Part shown: in pieces, positions 23,901-38,900 of the stretch
How positions within the stretch are numbered: position 1 is the stretch's first letter
How the letters are laid out: each line of letters begins with the position of its first letter
Assembly: GCA_036250195.1 (NCBI GenBank)
Contig: JAVHZZ010000006.1
Location: 72,654,869-72,718,868 of the forward strand
Direction of reading: 5' to 3'
Source: Mixophyes australis
Taxonomy: Eukaryota > Chordata > Amphibia > Anura > Limnodynastidae
DNA: 64,000 bases
Made by a program: the position numbers and the translations under genes
The notes under the pieces: generated by a model
Database searches by the model: none
What the model saw: the letters and a program-made list of their open reading frames with translations, nothing else
What the model was told of the DNA's origin: nothing

Positions 23901-26900
23901 GTTCTTCTCTCCACTTACGGACTTGACGTGTTTTTTCTTGCTCCCAGCTACAACAAAATAAAAACCAACACAAAGTATACTCATGGGAGAGCTGGCAGCA
24001 GGTTGGTGGACCATGGGGATAAATGTTATTATGTGGAAGTTCAGCAATCAATAATGGGCCAGCACTAATGCCCTTCTGCAGGGCAAGCATGGCTCTGACT
24101 ATATTCTCTTCTAAACCTATGTAGGGCAGTCACATGACTGCTTGACTGAGCTTGTAAAGTGCTGTGGACAGCTACCAAGCCTTAGCATACACGACATAGG
24201 CAATGATGAGCATGTTAGATGCAGCACTGAAAGACATCAACCAGTGCTGGCCACCATCTGTAAAAAGAGGACGGCTGACACTGGGTGACTGCATTAGTCT
24301 ACTCCAAAAACATACTAGTAGGTTAATTGGCTGTTATCAAAATGACCCTAGTCTGTCTTGCTGTGTGTCTATGAGTATGTTAGGGAATTTAGACTGTAAG
24401 CTCCAATGGGGCAGGGACCGATGTAAGTTCTCTGTACAGCGCTGCGGAATCAGTGGCGCTATATAAATAAATGGTGATGATGATGATGATGAATTACCAT
24501 TTTCCAGCCTTACCCTGTGCATCCTATGAACATTATGTACTGAGTCAATATTTATTAAAAATTTGATCATCTACTGAAGTAAATTTAATGTAAATTGTGC
24601 CTGTCAAATAGTTTTAGATGGAACTAAACCCATCTAAGATTCAAAAAAACGAATTTGTTCTATTTTAAGATGTTTTATGCACAAGGCACAAATCAAAGCA
24701 CCAATTGCATGTATTGTGTTAACCCTTGGATTGCTTGAGTGCTGGGTCATGGGCCTTAAGCTGCTGGATACTAGATTGTATGCATGTGACAAATTTTAGT
24801 GGGGTGCTGCTAAACACACCCAGCTGGTGTCTTCAGGTGCTGGCAGCATGTTTTACAGTGTTATTTACTATTATCTAAGTTGTTGCTAACTATAATGAGC
24901 CAGAATTATATTTCTTATTATGGGTGCTCTAAGGACTGCACGAAAAGAAAATTGATGACTCTGAGCATCTCTTTTAAAGTTCACCCGTCACTTATACACA
25001 GTGAAAGCAGCTGTTTTGTGGATGGATCCATGCTAATGCTAGAGTAGAGTTCATAATAGCTGCTTTCCCTGTGTGTAGGTAATGTGTACACGTTACACAG
25101 TAGTTATGGCAGCACTCCAAAACCGTCATGGTCCACCTACTCCGCAATGACGAGGAAGTGGTGGGAAGTTTCCATCTGTATTTCCATGTGGTTGTTCTCC
25201 AGTTCCATTAGCTGCCTCCGGATGTCCATCTGCTCTCGGAAGGCCCTTATAAGCTGCTCCCTTAGCTGGTCCATCTCATGCCGGTCAAAGGGAGAGGTAT
25301 GAAGCTGGACCTCGGCTGGATGTGAAGAGAGAACTAGAGGAGTTAGGATCGCTGGGATAGAGGAGAAGAAGTCTGAAACTTCATCATTACAAAAAAATAA
25401 ATGTAATGAATTAATAGAATTAGTTACACAGTGCGCACATATGTATAGTGTGAGAGCTGTCTGACACCTAATACTAGGGGCACAAGTTCCAAGCATTCCA
25501 ATGATCTTAGCCGAGTTCTTGCTTCCAAACTCTTCTCACAATATAATTTAGGCACCAGCAGACTCCGGTCTGCCCGGTATTCCCTTTAAAATCCCGGTCT
25601 CCTTGGGACAACTCCAACAGCTAAAATATACAAGCAAATGGGGGCACTTCCATGGTGCAATACAAAAAATAAAATGTATTCATATAAAACATAGACACAC
25701 GTAACGAAATTACGAGAAATGACCATAGCCCGCAGACCTGTGTTATATCTATATGCTTATATTCTTTTCATTTCGGTACGTGTGTCTATGTTTTATATGA
25801 ATACATTTTATTTTTTTGCAATGCACCATGGAAGTGCCCCCATGTGCTTGTATTTTTTAAATATAAGTAATTGTCTTCTACTATTTAGAACTTTGTGTCT
25901 TGTGGTTTCTATGTGGGCCAATAAGTTTTACAATCCCTTTTGCCAACAGATGCCTGGAGAAGATTTAAAAAGGGTGAGTGTTCAGTCCAGAGAGGACGGC
26001 ATATCACTGATTTGAAGATACTCCCAAAAGTGATGATTTAACAGTTAAAAAAAACTGCTGCAAATTTCCTTAACACCATTATATTCATAAAGGAATAAAA
26101 ATGAATTTGTGAATGCTCTGGTAGAAAAGAAAAATAAATGTTTTGCTTCCAGCATCGAACTTCTGCTATCTAGTCAATTGTTGTTTTTGTAGTGGCACTG
26201 GTTTTTATATTACAGAAATTGAAAAATCAAAAGTGAAAGATGGTATAGTTTTAAAATTAATATATTTACTTTAAAATACAAAAATATATAGTACATATTT
26301 ATTAAATATTCATTATCTGGAGAGCATCCTTGAAATATATGACACTGCATGATTTATTCAATAATGAACAATTGAATTTGTTGTTTACTCTACTTGTCAA
26401 AACTGTTAAAAGTGGGATTATGTCTCCCATAAATTTAACATTCCTCAAAAAAAACAAAAACGATAATACCAATAAAATCATAACACCACTTGTGGGAGGT
26501 CCGCTTAACGTCTCACAACCAATCAAAATCTTTCAAACTTTACCAGACAATGGGGTATATTTACTAAACTGCGGGTTTGAAAAAGTGGAGATGTTGCCTA
26601 TTGCAACCAATCAGATTCTAGTTATCATTTATTTAGTGCATTCTACAAAATGACAGCTAAAGTCTGATTGGTTGCTATAGGCAACATCTCCACTTTTTTA
26701 AACTCTCAGTTTAGTAAATATACCCCAATGTGCATGAAAAGCAGCATTTCCTTAAATAATACCAATTGTAATGTATAATCCTTGAAACTTGATCCTTACT
26801 GCACAAATGGTAGTCACACTTACAATTTACTGCACCAATTAATAAATGCAACAACTAGTTTAAAGCCAGTTACACATAGAGCTCATATATAAAGATATAT

Positions 26901-29900
26901 ATTTTTTAATTTAGATACAGAAATGATGATTAGTCAGAACCATATTTTGATGCTACCCTAGATTCTACACTATAATTTAGAAAATGTGCTTACCTCCCTC
27001 TACCAAGCATCACCTCCTCCATGATGTTTGGTAGCAGAGATAAGTATGAAATAAATACAATTAGCATAAAACTATTATGCGGACACCGAATGTTGCTGTC
27101 GTAGTCGTGTACCTAGTTTTTCTCTATTGTAAATATAATCTTGGATTTGCCCCTAAGTATTCAACCAATGCAGACACTGCCATATATGTTTCTGAATGAA
27201 CTGAAATGTTAATTAATTGTGATTTCACAAGGACGCAACTGATGATGCTTACATACTGCTGTACACATTACAGGCCTTAGGTACTGTAACCTGCTAAACT
27301 GGAGTTACCCTGAATGTTACGAATATCGCCCCTTTCACTCCTCATTTGCTTTAACCCCTGTTCGTCAATCTTCTCCTTGAGTCTTTGTATCTCGTTCCTC
27401 AGGTCTGAGATGATACTGGTGTACTGGGCGATGTGATAGGAGACATTGAGGAGATTCCGTTTAACCTAGAGACAAAAAGTGAGTGAGGGAAGAAATCATT
27501 TATATGTACTCGGTAATTGAGAGAATGTTGTTACATACATCCCCACCATTTACGTACCCGAGTCTTGATGTTTTTGGCACGGTCAGCATAGGCGAGAGTG
27601 TTTCGTGACTCCTCAAAGGCACTGCTGGCGGGACTGATGTGAGCAATCATCACAGTGCGGCTGTTTCCACCCAAAGAGTCCTGGTGAAGAAAACAGACGC
27701 AAGTGAGAGGCTGAAGATACCATAGAAATGAAGCATTGGTATGGATGGGAAAGATCTATAATGGTTTCTAAAATCCCAAATCTTTGCCATGGATGGACTA
27801 CAAAGCGGGTGGGTAGAAAGCACTGTTGATGGGGGTGTTATAAACTTGTACTGTACCTTTAGAAGTCTTGTCAGTTTGCTGTCTCTGTAGTTGACATACT
27901 TATTGCCTCCTCTGTCACTCAGGGCGTTGATGCAGTTCCCTAGTGCCAACAATGAGCGGTTGATGTGAGCTCCCTCCTTCATGCGCTGACCTCGGTTCTG
28001 AGTCTGCATTACAAGGAAACGATAGTTCAAATATAGATGTACTTCAATGTGAAACATTATCAAATTGTGAAATATTCACTATTGCTCATGTGAATTCTGT
28101 AAACCTTCAAGAGGAACTAAACTATAAACATAAGTAATATGTTGCAATTCAGATGGAAATATTTAGTATTAAATTCCCTTGAGTGCCAGCACTGCTTTGT
28201 TTATTTAGTCATTTATACTTTGCTCACTGCGCAGTGGTGGATGTGGGGTGGTATCAGGGGCAGATCTAGACATTCTCTTGGGGCGAGGGGGGGCACAGTA
28301 ACTCTGATTGATGAGCTCAACTCCTCCCCCTTCACTCCTACCAGGGACAAGCTGCTTGCGGCCGCACACTAGGTTCATGTGTCTGGCCTCTCCTCTCTCC
28401 GTCTGCATCTTGGCCCCCTGGCACATGTACTTAGTGTGCGTCCGCAAGCAGATCGCCCCCTCTGGTATACAGTGGTATACCGTCCCGCTACTTCTCCTAC
28501 TGTTTTCATTGTAAAATTATTAAATTTCATTCACTTACATTTTCCATAGCGCCACTAATAAATTTCCACTTCGACCAATACACTGTACGTTACAATTTTT
28601 CAATGAAATTCACTGATTTGAGTGACTACGTATACTGCCATAGTAGCAGTATTTTGAGGCAAGTTTTTTTTTTTAACCTCTGACAATAGTAATCACTTTC
28701 TTTGTTTTCTAGTATCTACAATAGTTCATTTTCTGTATTGTTGTGCAGCCTCCAATCTTAAAAAGTATACATGGCGCTTCAGCAAAATCCTGCCCATCTT
28801 GAAGCTGTTGCCAAATACTGTCTAAGCTGCAGTTTACCTGCCTGTAAAAGGTCTACCGTTACATTCTTGCCAACATTTAACACAATTCCCAGTTACTCTT
28901 TGCCATGGGACAGGTGTACCTGTGCGTGGAGCACGCTACACAAACATTGTATGTGGTAACTGATTATTTACACAATCAAAACCAATGTTTGACACAGCAT
29001 GAGCATATTGAATGCACATTTAATAAGTTATTAGTTATTAATTCACAGTGACCTAGAGCAGCACGAAGTGTAAACATAACTTGTACCAAGGCACTCTGAT
29101 GAATAATTACATAAAAAGCAAATAGATGTATTGTTCAAAAACAGATAGTACTTGGTATTAATATTATTTCTGTGACTTTCAGGGTACCCTGTGTACTGTA
29201 ATGCTAGTGTCATTAGTGTTTATGGAGTCGCAGAGTAACAGAAATCACAGTACTCAACATTATTAATGAAGAGAAATTAGCAAAAATAATGTTTTCACTG
29301 AAGGATCGCTTCTTAGGTTTATACAGCTAATTTGTAGTAACATAGGGAACATTACATTTCCATATAGGTTAGAATTTATTCAATATGGGCCAGAAAGATC
29401 ACATAAGAATAGCAAAAGTACACACTGTAAAATGTAAGGTGCATATGACAGCAAAAAGATTACAAGTAACGCATAATACCTATGTAAACAAAACAGAGTC
29501 GTTAAGTGTCAATGTAAGTGCAAAGGTGCGGTCCTGCACTGTTTGGGACATTATGTGCCTATTTTTGTGCAAATGCATCCGTTTCCATGGGGAAGCTTAT
29601 CTATTTTGGGGAGTCTGTGGGGGAAGCAAAATGTAGCATCTTCTGATGAGAGTCGTTAGGCACATCGTTGTGTCCTGTGTGGGATAGGCACATAAATACA
29701 CCTACTCCATACCTCTGAGATGTGGGTCGGGCTTATTTGTGTCCAGATTTTAGGTTTTGAAATGTCAGGATGTATGTTACCCATGCATCTATATGCAAAG
29801 CATTGAGTTCATTTAGCAAGACAAGTTTTTCGAAGGCAGTGTTTTTTGGGCAGGTGTTCACAGGTTAGTAGAGGGCTACAAAGCATTTTTCTCCCAGAGG

Positions 29901-32900
29901 AAAATAATGTTCTTTTAAACGTCCTTGAAGGTGGCGGAGAACAGGCCTCGGCCTATACATTTAATGCAACCTTCCAGGCACAATTTATACAGGGAAGCAC
30001 ATAAAGGTGACACATGTAATAACGACAGTCCTAAGTCCACTCACTATCATGATTATTTAGGACATAACTACCAGAAGGGGGCATTAAACTAAACAGGAAT
30101 AAAACAAACAAACTATCCCCCAAATAAGAGGTATTGTTTCTGCAGGATAATGGAACAGAAAACATATCTACAGCAACAGAAGACAAAGCTATGTTCATAG
30201 GCAGCGAGATGAACATAGCTAGGAATAGGAGACGCACAAACAAAGCTCTTAGAGCTATGTGTACAAATTCTAAGACTTAGGAAACAAAATCACAGAACCA
30301 ATTTGCAATAATGACAAAAGATAATCTGGATATTGAGGCTACTACAGAGTCATGGTGCAAAGAAAATCATGACTGGGTCATAGCTATACCAGGATATACT
30401 TTATTTAGGATGGACAGAGTGGGAAGAATTGGAGATGGGGTAGCAATGTATGTGAAAAGAAAGCATAAATACTACTTTAATACAAAGTATTGAAGAAAAA
30501 ACTGAGGCCCTTTGGGTGACCAAAAAAACAGGGAAAAAGGCTATTCTTAGTACTGGGGTGATCTATAGAACATCTGGTCAGGAAGAGGAACTAGCAGGGC
30601 ATCACTAAATTGCATTAAAAGGAGAGGTAATAGATGCTTGGCTGCATAGGGAGAGGGATCAGTAGCAGAAAGAAATAAATAATAATACCACTGTATAGGT
30701 CATTGGTACGGCCTCATCCAGAATATTGTGTTCAGTTCTGGAGGCCATATCTCCAGAAGGATATAAATACATTATAGACTGTACAAAGAAGGGCAACTAA
30801 AATGGTGCACGGCTTACAGCACAAAACTTACCCGGAAAGACTAAAAGATCTTACTATGTATAGTTTGGAGCAGGGAACATGGGGGAGGGGTGGGTGGGGG
30901 TCATGATGGAATCTTTCAAATATATCAAATGTTTTTAGCAACGTACAGGAGGGAAATATTCTATAAAGGAAGAGAAGTATTAGAACATGAGGACAGGCAC
31001 TGAAACTGGAGGGAAGTAGGTTCAGAGGAAATGTAGGGGAAAACTACTTCACAGAAAGGGTAGTAGATAAGTGGAATAGCCTCCTATCAGAGGTGGTAGA
31101 GGCTAATACAGTAGAGCAATTTAAACAAGCTTGGGATAGACATAAGGAATTACTAACAAAGAAATAAGGATTAAAAAGGGTTGGAGGTTACCATAAGTTA
31201 AAAAATGGGCAGACTGGATGGGCAGAACCTTCTGCTCCACGGGAGATTTCTGTCCTCCCTGAGCTCGCCTAAGTGCTTCTTATCTGCTGTCAAATTCTAT
31301 GGGAATTCAATTAGCTGCAAAGTGTCTCGTGACCATCCCGGAGACAGTTCGCGGCTGATATTTTTATAGAAACATCCTCTTATTTTTCCTTGTGCCTCAC
31401 ACAGGTGTGAGAAAAATTGTGTGGATATTTCTAAAGTAGTAACAGTAAAAGTGCAATGATGATTATGGCGATGTTCTGAGGAACATCACGGCTAATTGAA
31501 TCTGCCTCTATGTTTCTACGTTTCAATGTAACTGAGGCTAATCTTTTTGAAGGTAGTCCTAACATGGTAGTTGGCTGGACTTTGAGGTTGTACTTATACT
31601 CTTTCATCATGCACATTTTCAGGCAGATTCACAAACCTGCAGAAGGTCACAAACTAATTTATGAGAACAGTTCCAATATCTGGAATTAAGGTGTGCTGTT
31701 GGCATTCTCTTTGTTATTTACAAGGTGGACAATTAGTTGGATTTGTGCAAATAGAAATGTACTGAACTCTCGCATTTGTTGCAGTTCGTAAATCACCTTT
31801 ATTCAGACAAGGGCAAACATGCACTCAATTCAAATGAATGCCCACCAGATGGCGCTGTCTCCTACTCTAAATTACAATACTCTGCTGACTGGTAGAAGCT
31901 ATGCAGTGAAAGTCTCTTTGTCCTGAGCTAGGCATCAGGTTTCAAATAAAATTGCAGGTTCATTAAAAGCCTTGAAGGCCCTTGTTATGGATAAACAGAG
32001 AACAAATTCAGTAAAGTCTTTTCATGGTCAGGGATGATATATAACAAAGTGCTTAAAATGCTTTTACAGAACCTGAAGCTATTATTACTTTAGTACAGAG
32101 ATTGTAACTCTGTAATTGCATCTAATTGCATCTAAATTTGTTGCCAGTACAGCAGTCAGATCATCATCATTATTTATATAGCGCCACTAATTCCGCAACG
32201 CCGTACAGAGAACTCACTCACATCAGTCCCTGTCCCAATGGAGCTTACAGTCTAGATTCCCTAACACCCACACACGGGTCAATTTGATAGTCAATTAACC
32301 TACTAGCATGTTTTTGGAGTGTGGGAGGAAACCGGAGCACCCGGAGGTAACCCAAGCAAACACAGGTAGAATATACAAACTCCACACAGATAAGACCATG
32401 GTTGGGAATTGATCTGTTGTGAGGCAAAAGTGCTAACCACTAAGCCACCGTGCTGCCCATTATTCCAGCAGTACTTCTGGAGATCACTAGTACCTTAAAC
32501 TAGTGTATGTAACTGTCCTTATTAAGACACTTGAGCTAATAAACATCATGGCTTCAAGTGCCTGCTTTGATGCCAACTTACCTGCTGTAATTTCTGTGAC
32601 CTACAGATTAGACCAATCTAATCCATTATCCAGCAGTTCTTTGGTTGGAACTCTGCATCCAGTACCAATGCTCTGCCCGCTACCCTGCAGCTCTGGCCAG
32701 TGTGATAGGCAAGGAGGATACATCCACAGCAACCCTGATCTGAAGGCAAGAGGTCAAGAGTACCAGCCAGGTGCCCAGCAAGGGGGTACCCTAGCAGCAA
32801 GAGTTACCCAGAAGGACATGGTTCTAGGAGTCGGTGTAGGAGCCTAGTGGTGGCGGCAGCAGGCCGCTCCTACTGCGTTTAGAGGACGCATTTGGGATAT

Positions 32901-35900
32901 AGAAAAGGGGACGGTGGCAAGGCAAGCCAAGCCGGTCCCCAGCAATACAACAGACAGGGTGGCATAAGAGGTCCATCCTGTCATGTAACGACTGGCAGGG
33001 GGTCGTTACATGCTAACAGGGAAACGACCTCCTGCCAGGCTTTCAAGCCAAAGCAGGTGTTTGTCACTTCTGAGATAAAAATAATTAATTAACTTAATTT
33101 AGGATTTACTTTCCTCCCTTCTTACACAAACACATGATGGCGATCATCAGCACTGACTTCTGATTGGCTGATTTGGGATTTACTCACTCTATGTGAAAGA
33201 ACTTAGTTCCTTAGTGTGACTGCTATGTTATATGAAGTTACAGCCATCTATTCACATTACTTATTTTAGATTTACATTTGGAAGAAGATTCCCATTTGAT
33301 TTTTAAAGGAAAAGATAACAGTTTCATAGTACATATGTATGCACCAGTTACATATGCTAGTGGACACATTGTGAAATGCATTCAACTGAACAAATGCGTC
33401 TTTTCTTTCTTACACTAGTGGTGCAAATGTCTCCAACTCTTTATAAGCCCCTAAGTGAATATGTAAACTATTGTGTGTGTTTTATTTTATTTATTACTTT
33501 ATTTATATTATTTACTTGTAATCTTCTTGTCATTATTGTTGTGTATTCAATTTCAATATTAGAAAATTGGTTAAATCAATTATCCGTCCAAAAACCTTTT
33601 GTAAAAATCAATAAATATGGCCCTGGCTTATCTGGCCTTATTTGTACCCTGCAGCAACAGAGGAGACAACATGCATCTACATAGCATGCATTGCCCACCT
33701 CTCTTACTATCTTCAGACCAGAAGGGGGTGTTGGTGATCGCAATAGAGACATCAACTCTGCATTTAGTCTCCAGCTGTCATTAATCATTGCAGAACTCCA
33801 TTGGATGAGTTCTACAGCAGCACCCCTTCTTCTAGGTTAAAGACCAGGGGCCTGATTCATTAAGGATCTTAACTTGAGAAACTTCTTATTTCAGTCTCCT
33901 GAACAAAACCATGTTACAATGCAAGGTGTGCAAATTAGCATTCTGTTTTGCACATAAGTTAAATACTGACTGTTTTTTAATGTAGCACACAAATACTTGA
34001 TAGCTTATTTGTACACTGAAATTTAAAGTTGATATTTGTGTGCTACATGAAAAAACAGTCAGTATTTAACTTATGTGCAAAACAGAATGCTAATTTGCAC
34101 CCCTTGCATTGTAACATGGTTTTGTTCAGGAGACTGAAATAAGAAGTTTCTCAAGTTAAGATCCTTAATGAATCAGGCCCCAGGAGAGGGGAGGGCTTCC
34201 CAACACAAAGATGCACCTCTGTTGCTGTGGGTTAACAATATTACTTATTTTACATTTTTCAGAGATTTTACTGATGGTTCACAAACATTTTAGGAATAAC
34301 ACGACACAATAGAACTGAGAGTGGAACTGGGGTTAGAGGAAGCTCAAGGCCAAGTGTCCTGTCTCTCAGGGTCGTTGTTTGGAAAAATATAAAAACTAGA
34401 GCCTTAATCAGCAGCATTGTTCTCTTCCACAGCATTCTAACCCATATTCTCTTGTCACTGGTCCTTTATTAGGCACAATGGGAGTTCAGGGTTTCTTTTG
34501 TATACTTGTACCTGGGAAGCCCTCTCAGATCCAGCCAGGTCTATCATGAAGAGCCGTCCCACACGGACCTCCTGCGTGATGTTCTTGATGCGATTCTTCT
34601 GCCTAACAGTGACTTGGAGGATGGCGTGAGAGCGTGAGGAGGTTTTATTGGCTGCGGTGGGTTCTTGCGTCCTTTGCTTGTTCCCTTTCATTAGCAGCTG
34701 CATGATCTAAAGGACACAAAGAGATGAGTTCTTCTGTGGCTGCACGGGCTTAAACGTATAATCCTATATATCAATACCATATGAATAATCAGAATGTATT
34801 TACACTTTATTGTTCTACAGATTTTTATTGAAACAAGAATTCTAATAACAATAATAATAATACAGAAAAACATAAGAGACGTAAAACAATAATTTCTGAG
34901 TCTTAACAATAAAATTAAAGATGTATTCCATTGCTACTGACAGCTGGAGTAGAAGTGTTTTACATTATTACTGTGAGCAAACTTGCAGGAAACAGGAATA
35001 CAAAATTGAAGAATTCTGCAATACAATGTGCAGTTGTCCATTGCATTAACTCATATATATATTTTGGAACTTAATTATACTGGCGCCACTATAAAACCTC
35101 AGCTTACACAACAGCCCGAGTGTTTCAAGTCTCCTGCTTAACCTGAACCGCTGTTTCACAAATGGTGACCCACCTTCTACCCATTAGAATGTGTTGCTCC
35201 ACTGCCAGCAAGCTGTTTAAGGACACTGTGAACAAGGTGGGGATGGGGTGAATTATATAGGCAGGATCCTATCAGTAATCAGGTGCTGGTGGCAGTAACC
35301 AGTCTTGGGACCCAGCCCAGATTTGAGCACTCAGAGAGCTTGTCCCCGCACAGCTCATCCTCCTGTAGCCCCCTCCTCCCCTTCATTTGCATCTCAAGTG
35401 GTGCCCGTATGATTAACAAGTATTTAGAATTGTATTTATAGTTTATTTAACTACTAAGCTTCATATAAATTTAAAACAGAATAGAATATCAACATTCACA
35501 GATACATGTTCTGTTGCTTACATTTACAGCTATCGATACTCAAGTTGGAAAGGACTTGGGAATAAACATTAATAGGAAAACACTGAGGATAAACCAGGGA
35601 AAATAGGGAATGAAGGGGATGACTTAAGCTGCCTATTTACTAGACCAGTGTTGGCTAACCTGTGACACTCCAGGTGTTGTGAAACTACAAGTCCCAGCAT
35701 ACCCTTCCAGCAATAAGCTGCTATATATTGGCAAAGCATGCTGGGACTTGTAGTTTCACAACACCTGGAGTGTCACAGGTTAGCCAACACTGTACTAGTC
35801 AAATACCTAAGGCCTTCAGATGACCATGGGGACAAATCCTGAGGGCTGCTAACAGAACATCAATTCATGGTTGTGACCTGGTTATTTCTACCTCCTGCTT

Positions 35901-38900
35901 TATTAGTGCAGACACAGTACTGTGACCACTGATCTTATATACTGGGGAAGCTTTACATATATTTTATGAATGTTCCTTCAATGATCAAATCAAGCTCCTA
36001 TGATTAGTACATTTTCTATGCCATTATTTAATTTCTCTTTTAGTCCTATTCACATTCTTACAGTTAAACTCCAGTGTAAAGCTAATCTTCCAGCCTGGTC
36101 CCTATCCTCCAACTAGTAGGATCACAGACAAACAGAACATGGGAACCACACAGCTTTACAATTGGAGAAGGGGGTTTAGGCTTAGAAATTAGATTTAATC
36201 TGGACATCCCATTGACGACAGTGATTATGACTAGCACAGAAATTGAATAGTGAATATATAAAACTACACAATCTTATCTCGTTGTGTGTATGTGTGTAAG
36301 TATTGTGTAAACCTCCTTGTAGACAATACGGGCACTGTAAAGAAAACCCCATCATTAAGCGCTATCATAGTACCTCTTTGGCGTTGATGGTAGACACCTC
36401 TGTAATCCCAGCTACTTGGATTACTCCCTTTGAGTCCTCCCGCAGGTCCAGGTAGCCCAGTGCTGGGTTCAGTAAGTCCCGGATCATTTCATTGTAGATC
36501 TGTGAGGTAAACAAGAGATGTTTGACTGGATGGAGAAGTTTGCTGCCCTGCCTGCAGCTGTATGATTAGAGCATATAACATGGCTGCCACCTGGATATAA
36601 GTTCAGTTTATGTTATTACACCTCCTGTCTAGCTCCAACCCTCAGTGATATCACTGGTTCCTAGTGAATTAATAGGCTATATTCATGTATATTAGTTCAG
36701 CCCACAGATTGGCTGCCTTCACTGGACCTCATTTACATAATACAATCCATGAGAAGATGAAACCAGTTTTGTTTTGCACCTGGTCACCATGATTAACGGC
36801 CCTGCGGCATCAAGGTCCACAGCTGCTCCCCACTATCGGGAGACACCACTGCAAACTAGAAAGGCGTCTAGGGGCTAGATTTACTAAGCTGCGGGTTTGA
36901 AAAAGTGGGGATGTTGCCTATAGCTAGCTGTCATTTTGTAGAAAGTACTAAATAAATTAAAGCTAGAATCTGATTGGTTGCTATAAGCAACATCCCCACT
37001 TTTTCAAACCCGCAGCTTAGTAAATCTAGCCCCAGGTGTGAAATGAGGCGGAAAAATCTCAGGAGACGTACAGTGCAAAAGTGGAAACGTCACATTAAAG
37101 TCCAACCTCCTTAGAATCACTTTACAATCATCCTTTTCATGAAGAAAAAGGTTCAGTTGTTCTCCTAAAATAATTTGGTTTAGCTTCATTTGTGGCTTAA
37201 ATTAATTATGAGAATGGGACATCAGGGTAAATGTATTATGCTCTGATTTTTACAAATTGCCGATATTTGGCGACTTTGACAGCAAAATTTAAAACAGCAA
37301 TGTGTTTAAAGCAGGCGCGGGCTGGGAGAGGGAAGCCCGGGGGGCACACAGGCGGCCGCATCACATGACAGGGGATGCGGCCGCGTCATTGATTAGGGCC
37401 TACCCCCCGGCCCTAATAGCCGTCTGACTCAGCGGTGCCCCCCGGGCCAGCCCGCCCCTGGTTTAAAGGCAAAACTTGCCTGTAAACACATTGCCGTTTT
37501 AAATTTTGCTATCAAAGTCGCCGAATATCAATGATTTTCAAAAATTTGAGCATAATACATTTACTCCCAGGACAGCATTGTTTTACAGTGAGCATAGCGC
37601 GCCTAATAATGCCCTTCTCTGACAAAATGAAACAAAACTGGACTCATGAAAAGTATCTGATCTCTGGCAGGAAAAATATGGCGTAAAAGTCCTTTTGTGG
37701 AACTGAAATGTCCATGTACCCCACTGCACAGAAGGAATGTCCCTATAAACATGCCTTATTCTCATTTCAATAAACATGCTCCACAAACTGAAAGTGTCTG
37801 TTTGCACTGCTCTACAAAACTAGGGGCACGCCAGACCTTGAAAGGAATGCCCTCACTCCAACGCATCTCATTGGCTGTTACAAACGGTCAGAAGTGCAGC
37901 GGATCTATCTGCCTGATTTAACACTACCCACAATGTAGACGCGGTCTAAAATGGTGTAGGTCAGGAAGCCCCGCAAGGAACTATGATCTTAACTGCTAAC
38001 ATCACGCAGAGTCACGGCCTTCCCTACAAATACTAGGCGAGAATGGCAGGTAGTGCTGGAACCGAAATCAGAAGAATACCAAGAATGCGGGAACGTTGAT
38101 GCAGATACCGAGAGTAATACTTGGGCCGTTTAGGCTGTAAGCCCCATTGGGGCAGGGACTGATGTGAGTGAGTTCTCTGTACAGCGCTGCGGAATTAGTG
38201 GCGCTATATAAATAAATGGTGGTGATGATGATGATTGCTGGAACAGATACCTGGAACGCTAACATAGATATTGGGATTGCTGGAATAAATACCTGGTGAT
38301 GAGGGTCCCAGCAATACTGGTCCACTAATACAATTCTGAGCATGAGCAGGGGAAGGCTCAAGTGCAGCGATGCCCAATTTGGGTATTTCAGTTCCATTCC
38401 CCCCTCTGCAAAAAAAAAAATGTTGCCATGGGGACTGACATTTGCATCTTACACCCTTGGAACAGGTATCACAGCGGTGCAAGTACCGCTACAATATTTC
38501 ATAATTAGGGTCACCAATGCAAAAGCTGTTATTGCTGGTGGTAATCACCTATATATATAGGACCCTGCAAAAATTGCTTGTTACCCTTTTATAAATTGGC
38601 CCTCAGATCTCTTACCTATTCATAAAGAACACAAAGAATAACTCTGCAATGTCACCTATAGACTGTAAGGTCCTCTTATCTGTCTGTTAATACCCAGTTC
38701 TGTTACAGTGTTTATTCTCAATTGTAAAACGTTGAAGCTGGCAGTATAAAAATTAATGGTAATAATAAGTAATAATGTCACCCCTCTACCTAGGCTAAAG
38801 TCCTTGTGCAGGATTCACTTGAGAGCACCATTTTATTTACTTGGTACTAAGGTCTCCACAAGACATATAGACAAATGCCTGTGCTTTACATATATACAGC

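Larger units (their letters stand above)
25316..27308. other. Intron between exons 11 and 10
   Basis: Contains palindromic repeats at 25623-25855 and 26552-26726. The rest is AT-rich with no recognised feature. Confidence 0.6.
28004..34511. other. Intron between exons 8 and 7
   Basis: Contains a CR1-like LINE (30100-31260), a SINE (32161-32458) and a palindromic MITE (33847-34181). 28230-28470 has a hAT-like look (CAGTGGTGGATG and GC-rich filler), but no right end was found. 28500-30100 shows nothing. 32620-33060 is GC-richer and unlike its neighbours but unidentified. Confidence 0.6.

Noticed and set aside
28230..28470. Complete hAT element starting CAGTGGTGGATG
   Set aside because: A left-end-like sequence is present, but neither a matching right end nor a target duplication was found.
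32161..32458. tRNA gene suggested by A-box and B-box-like motifs
   Set aside because: No cloverleaf can be closed. The motifs are in a SINE head followed by the SINE core and tail.
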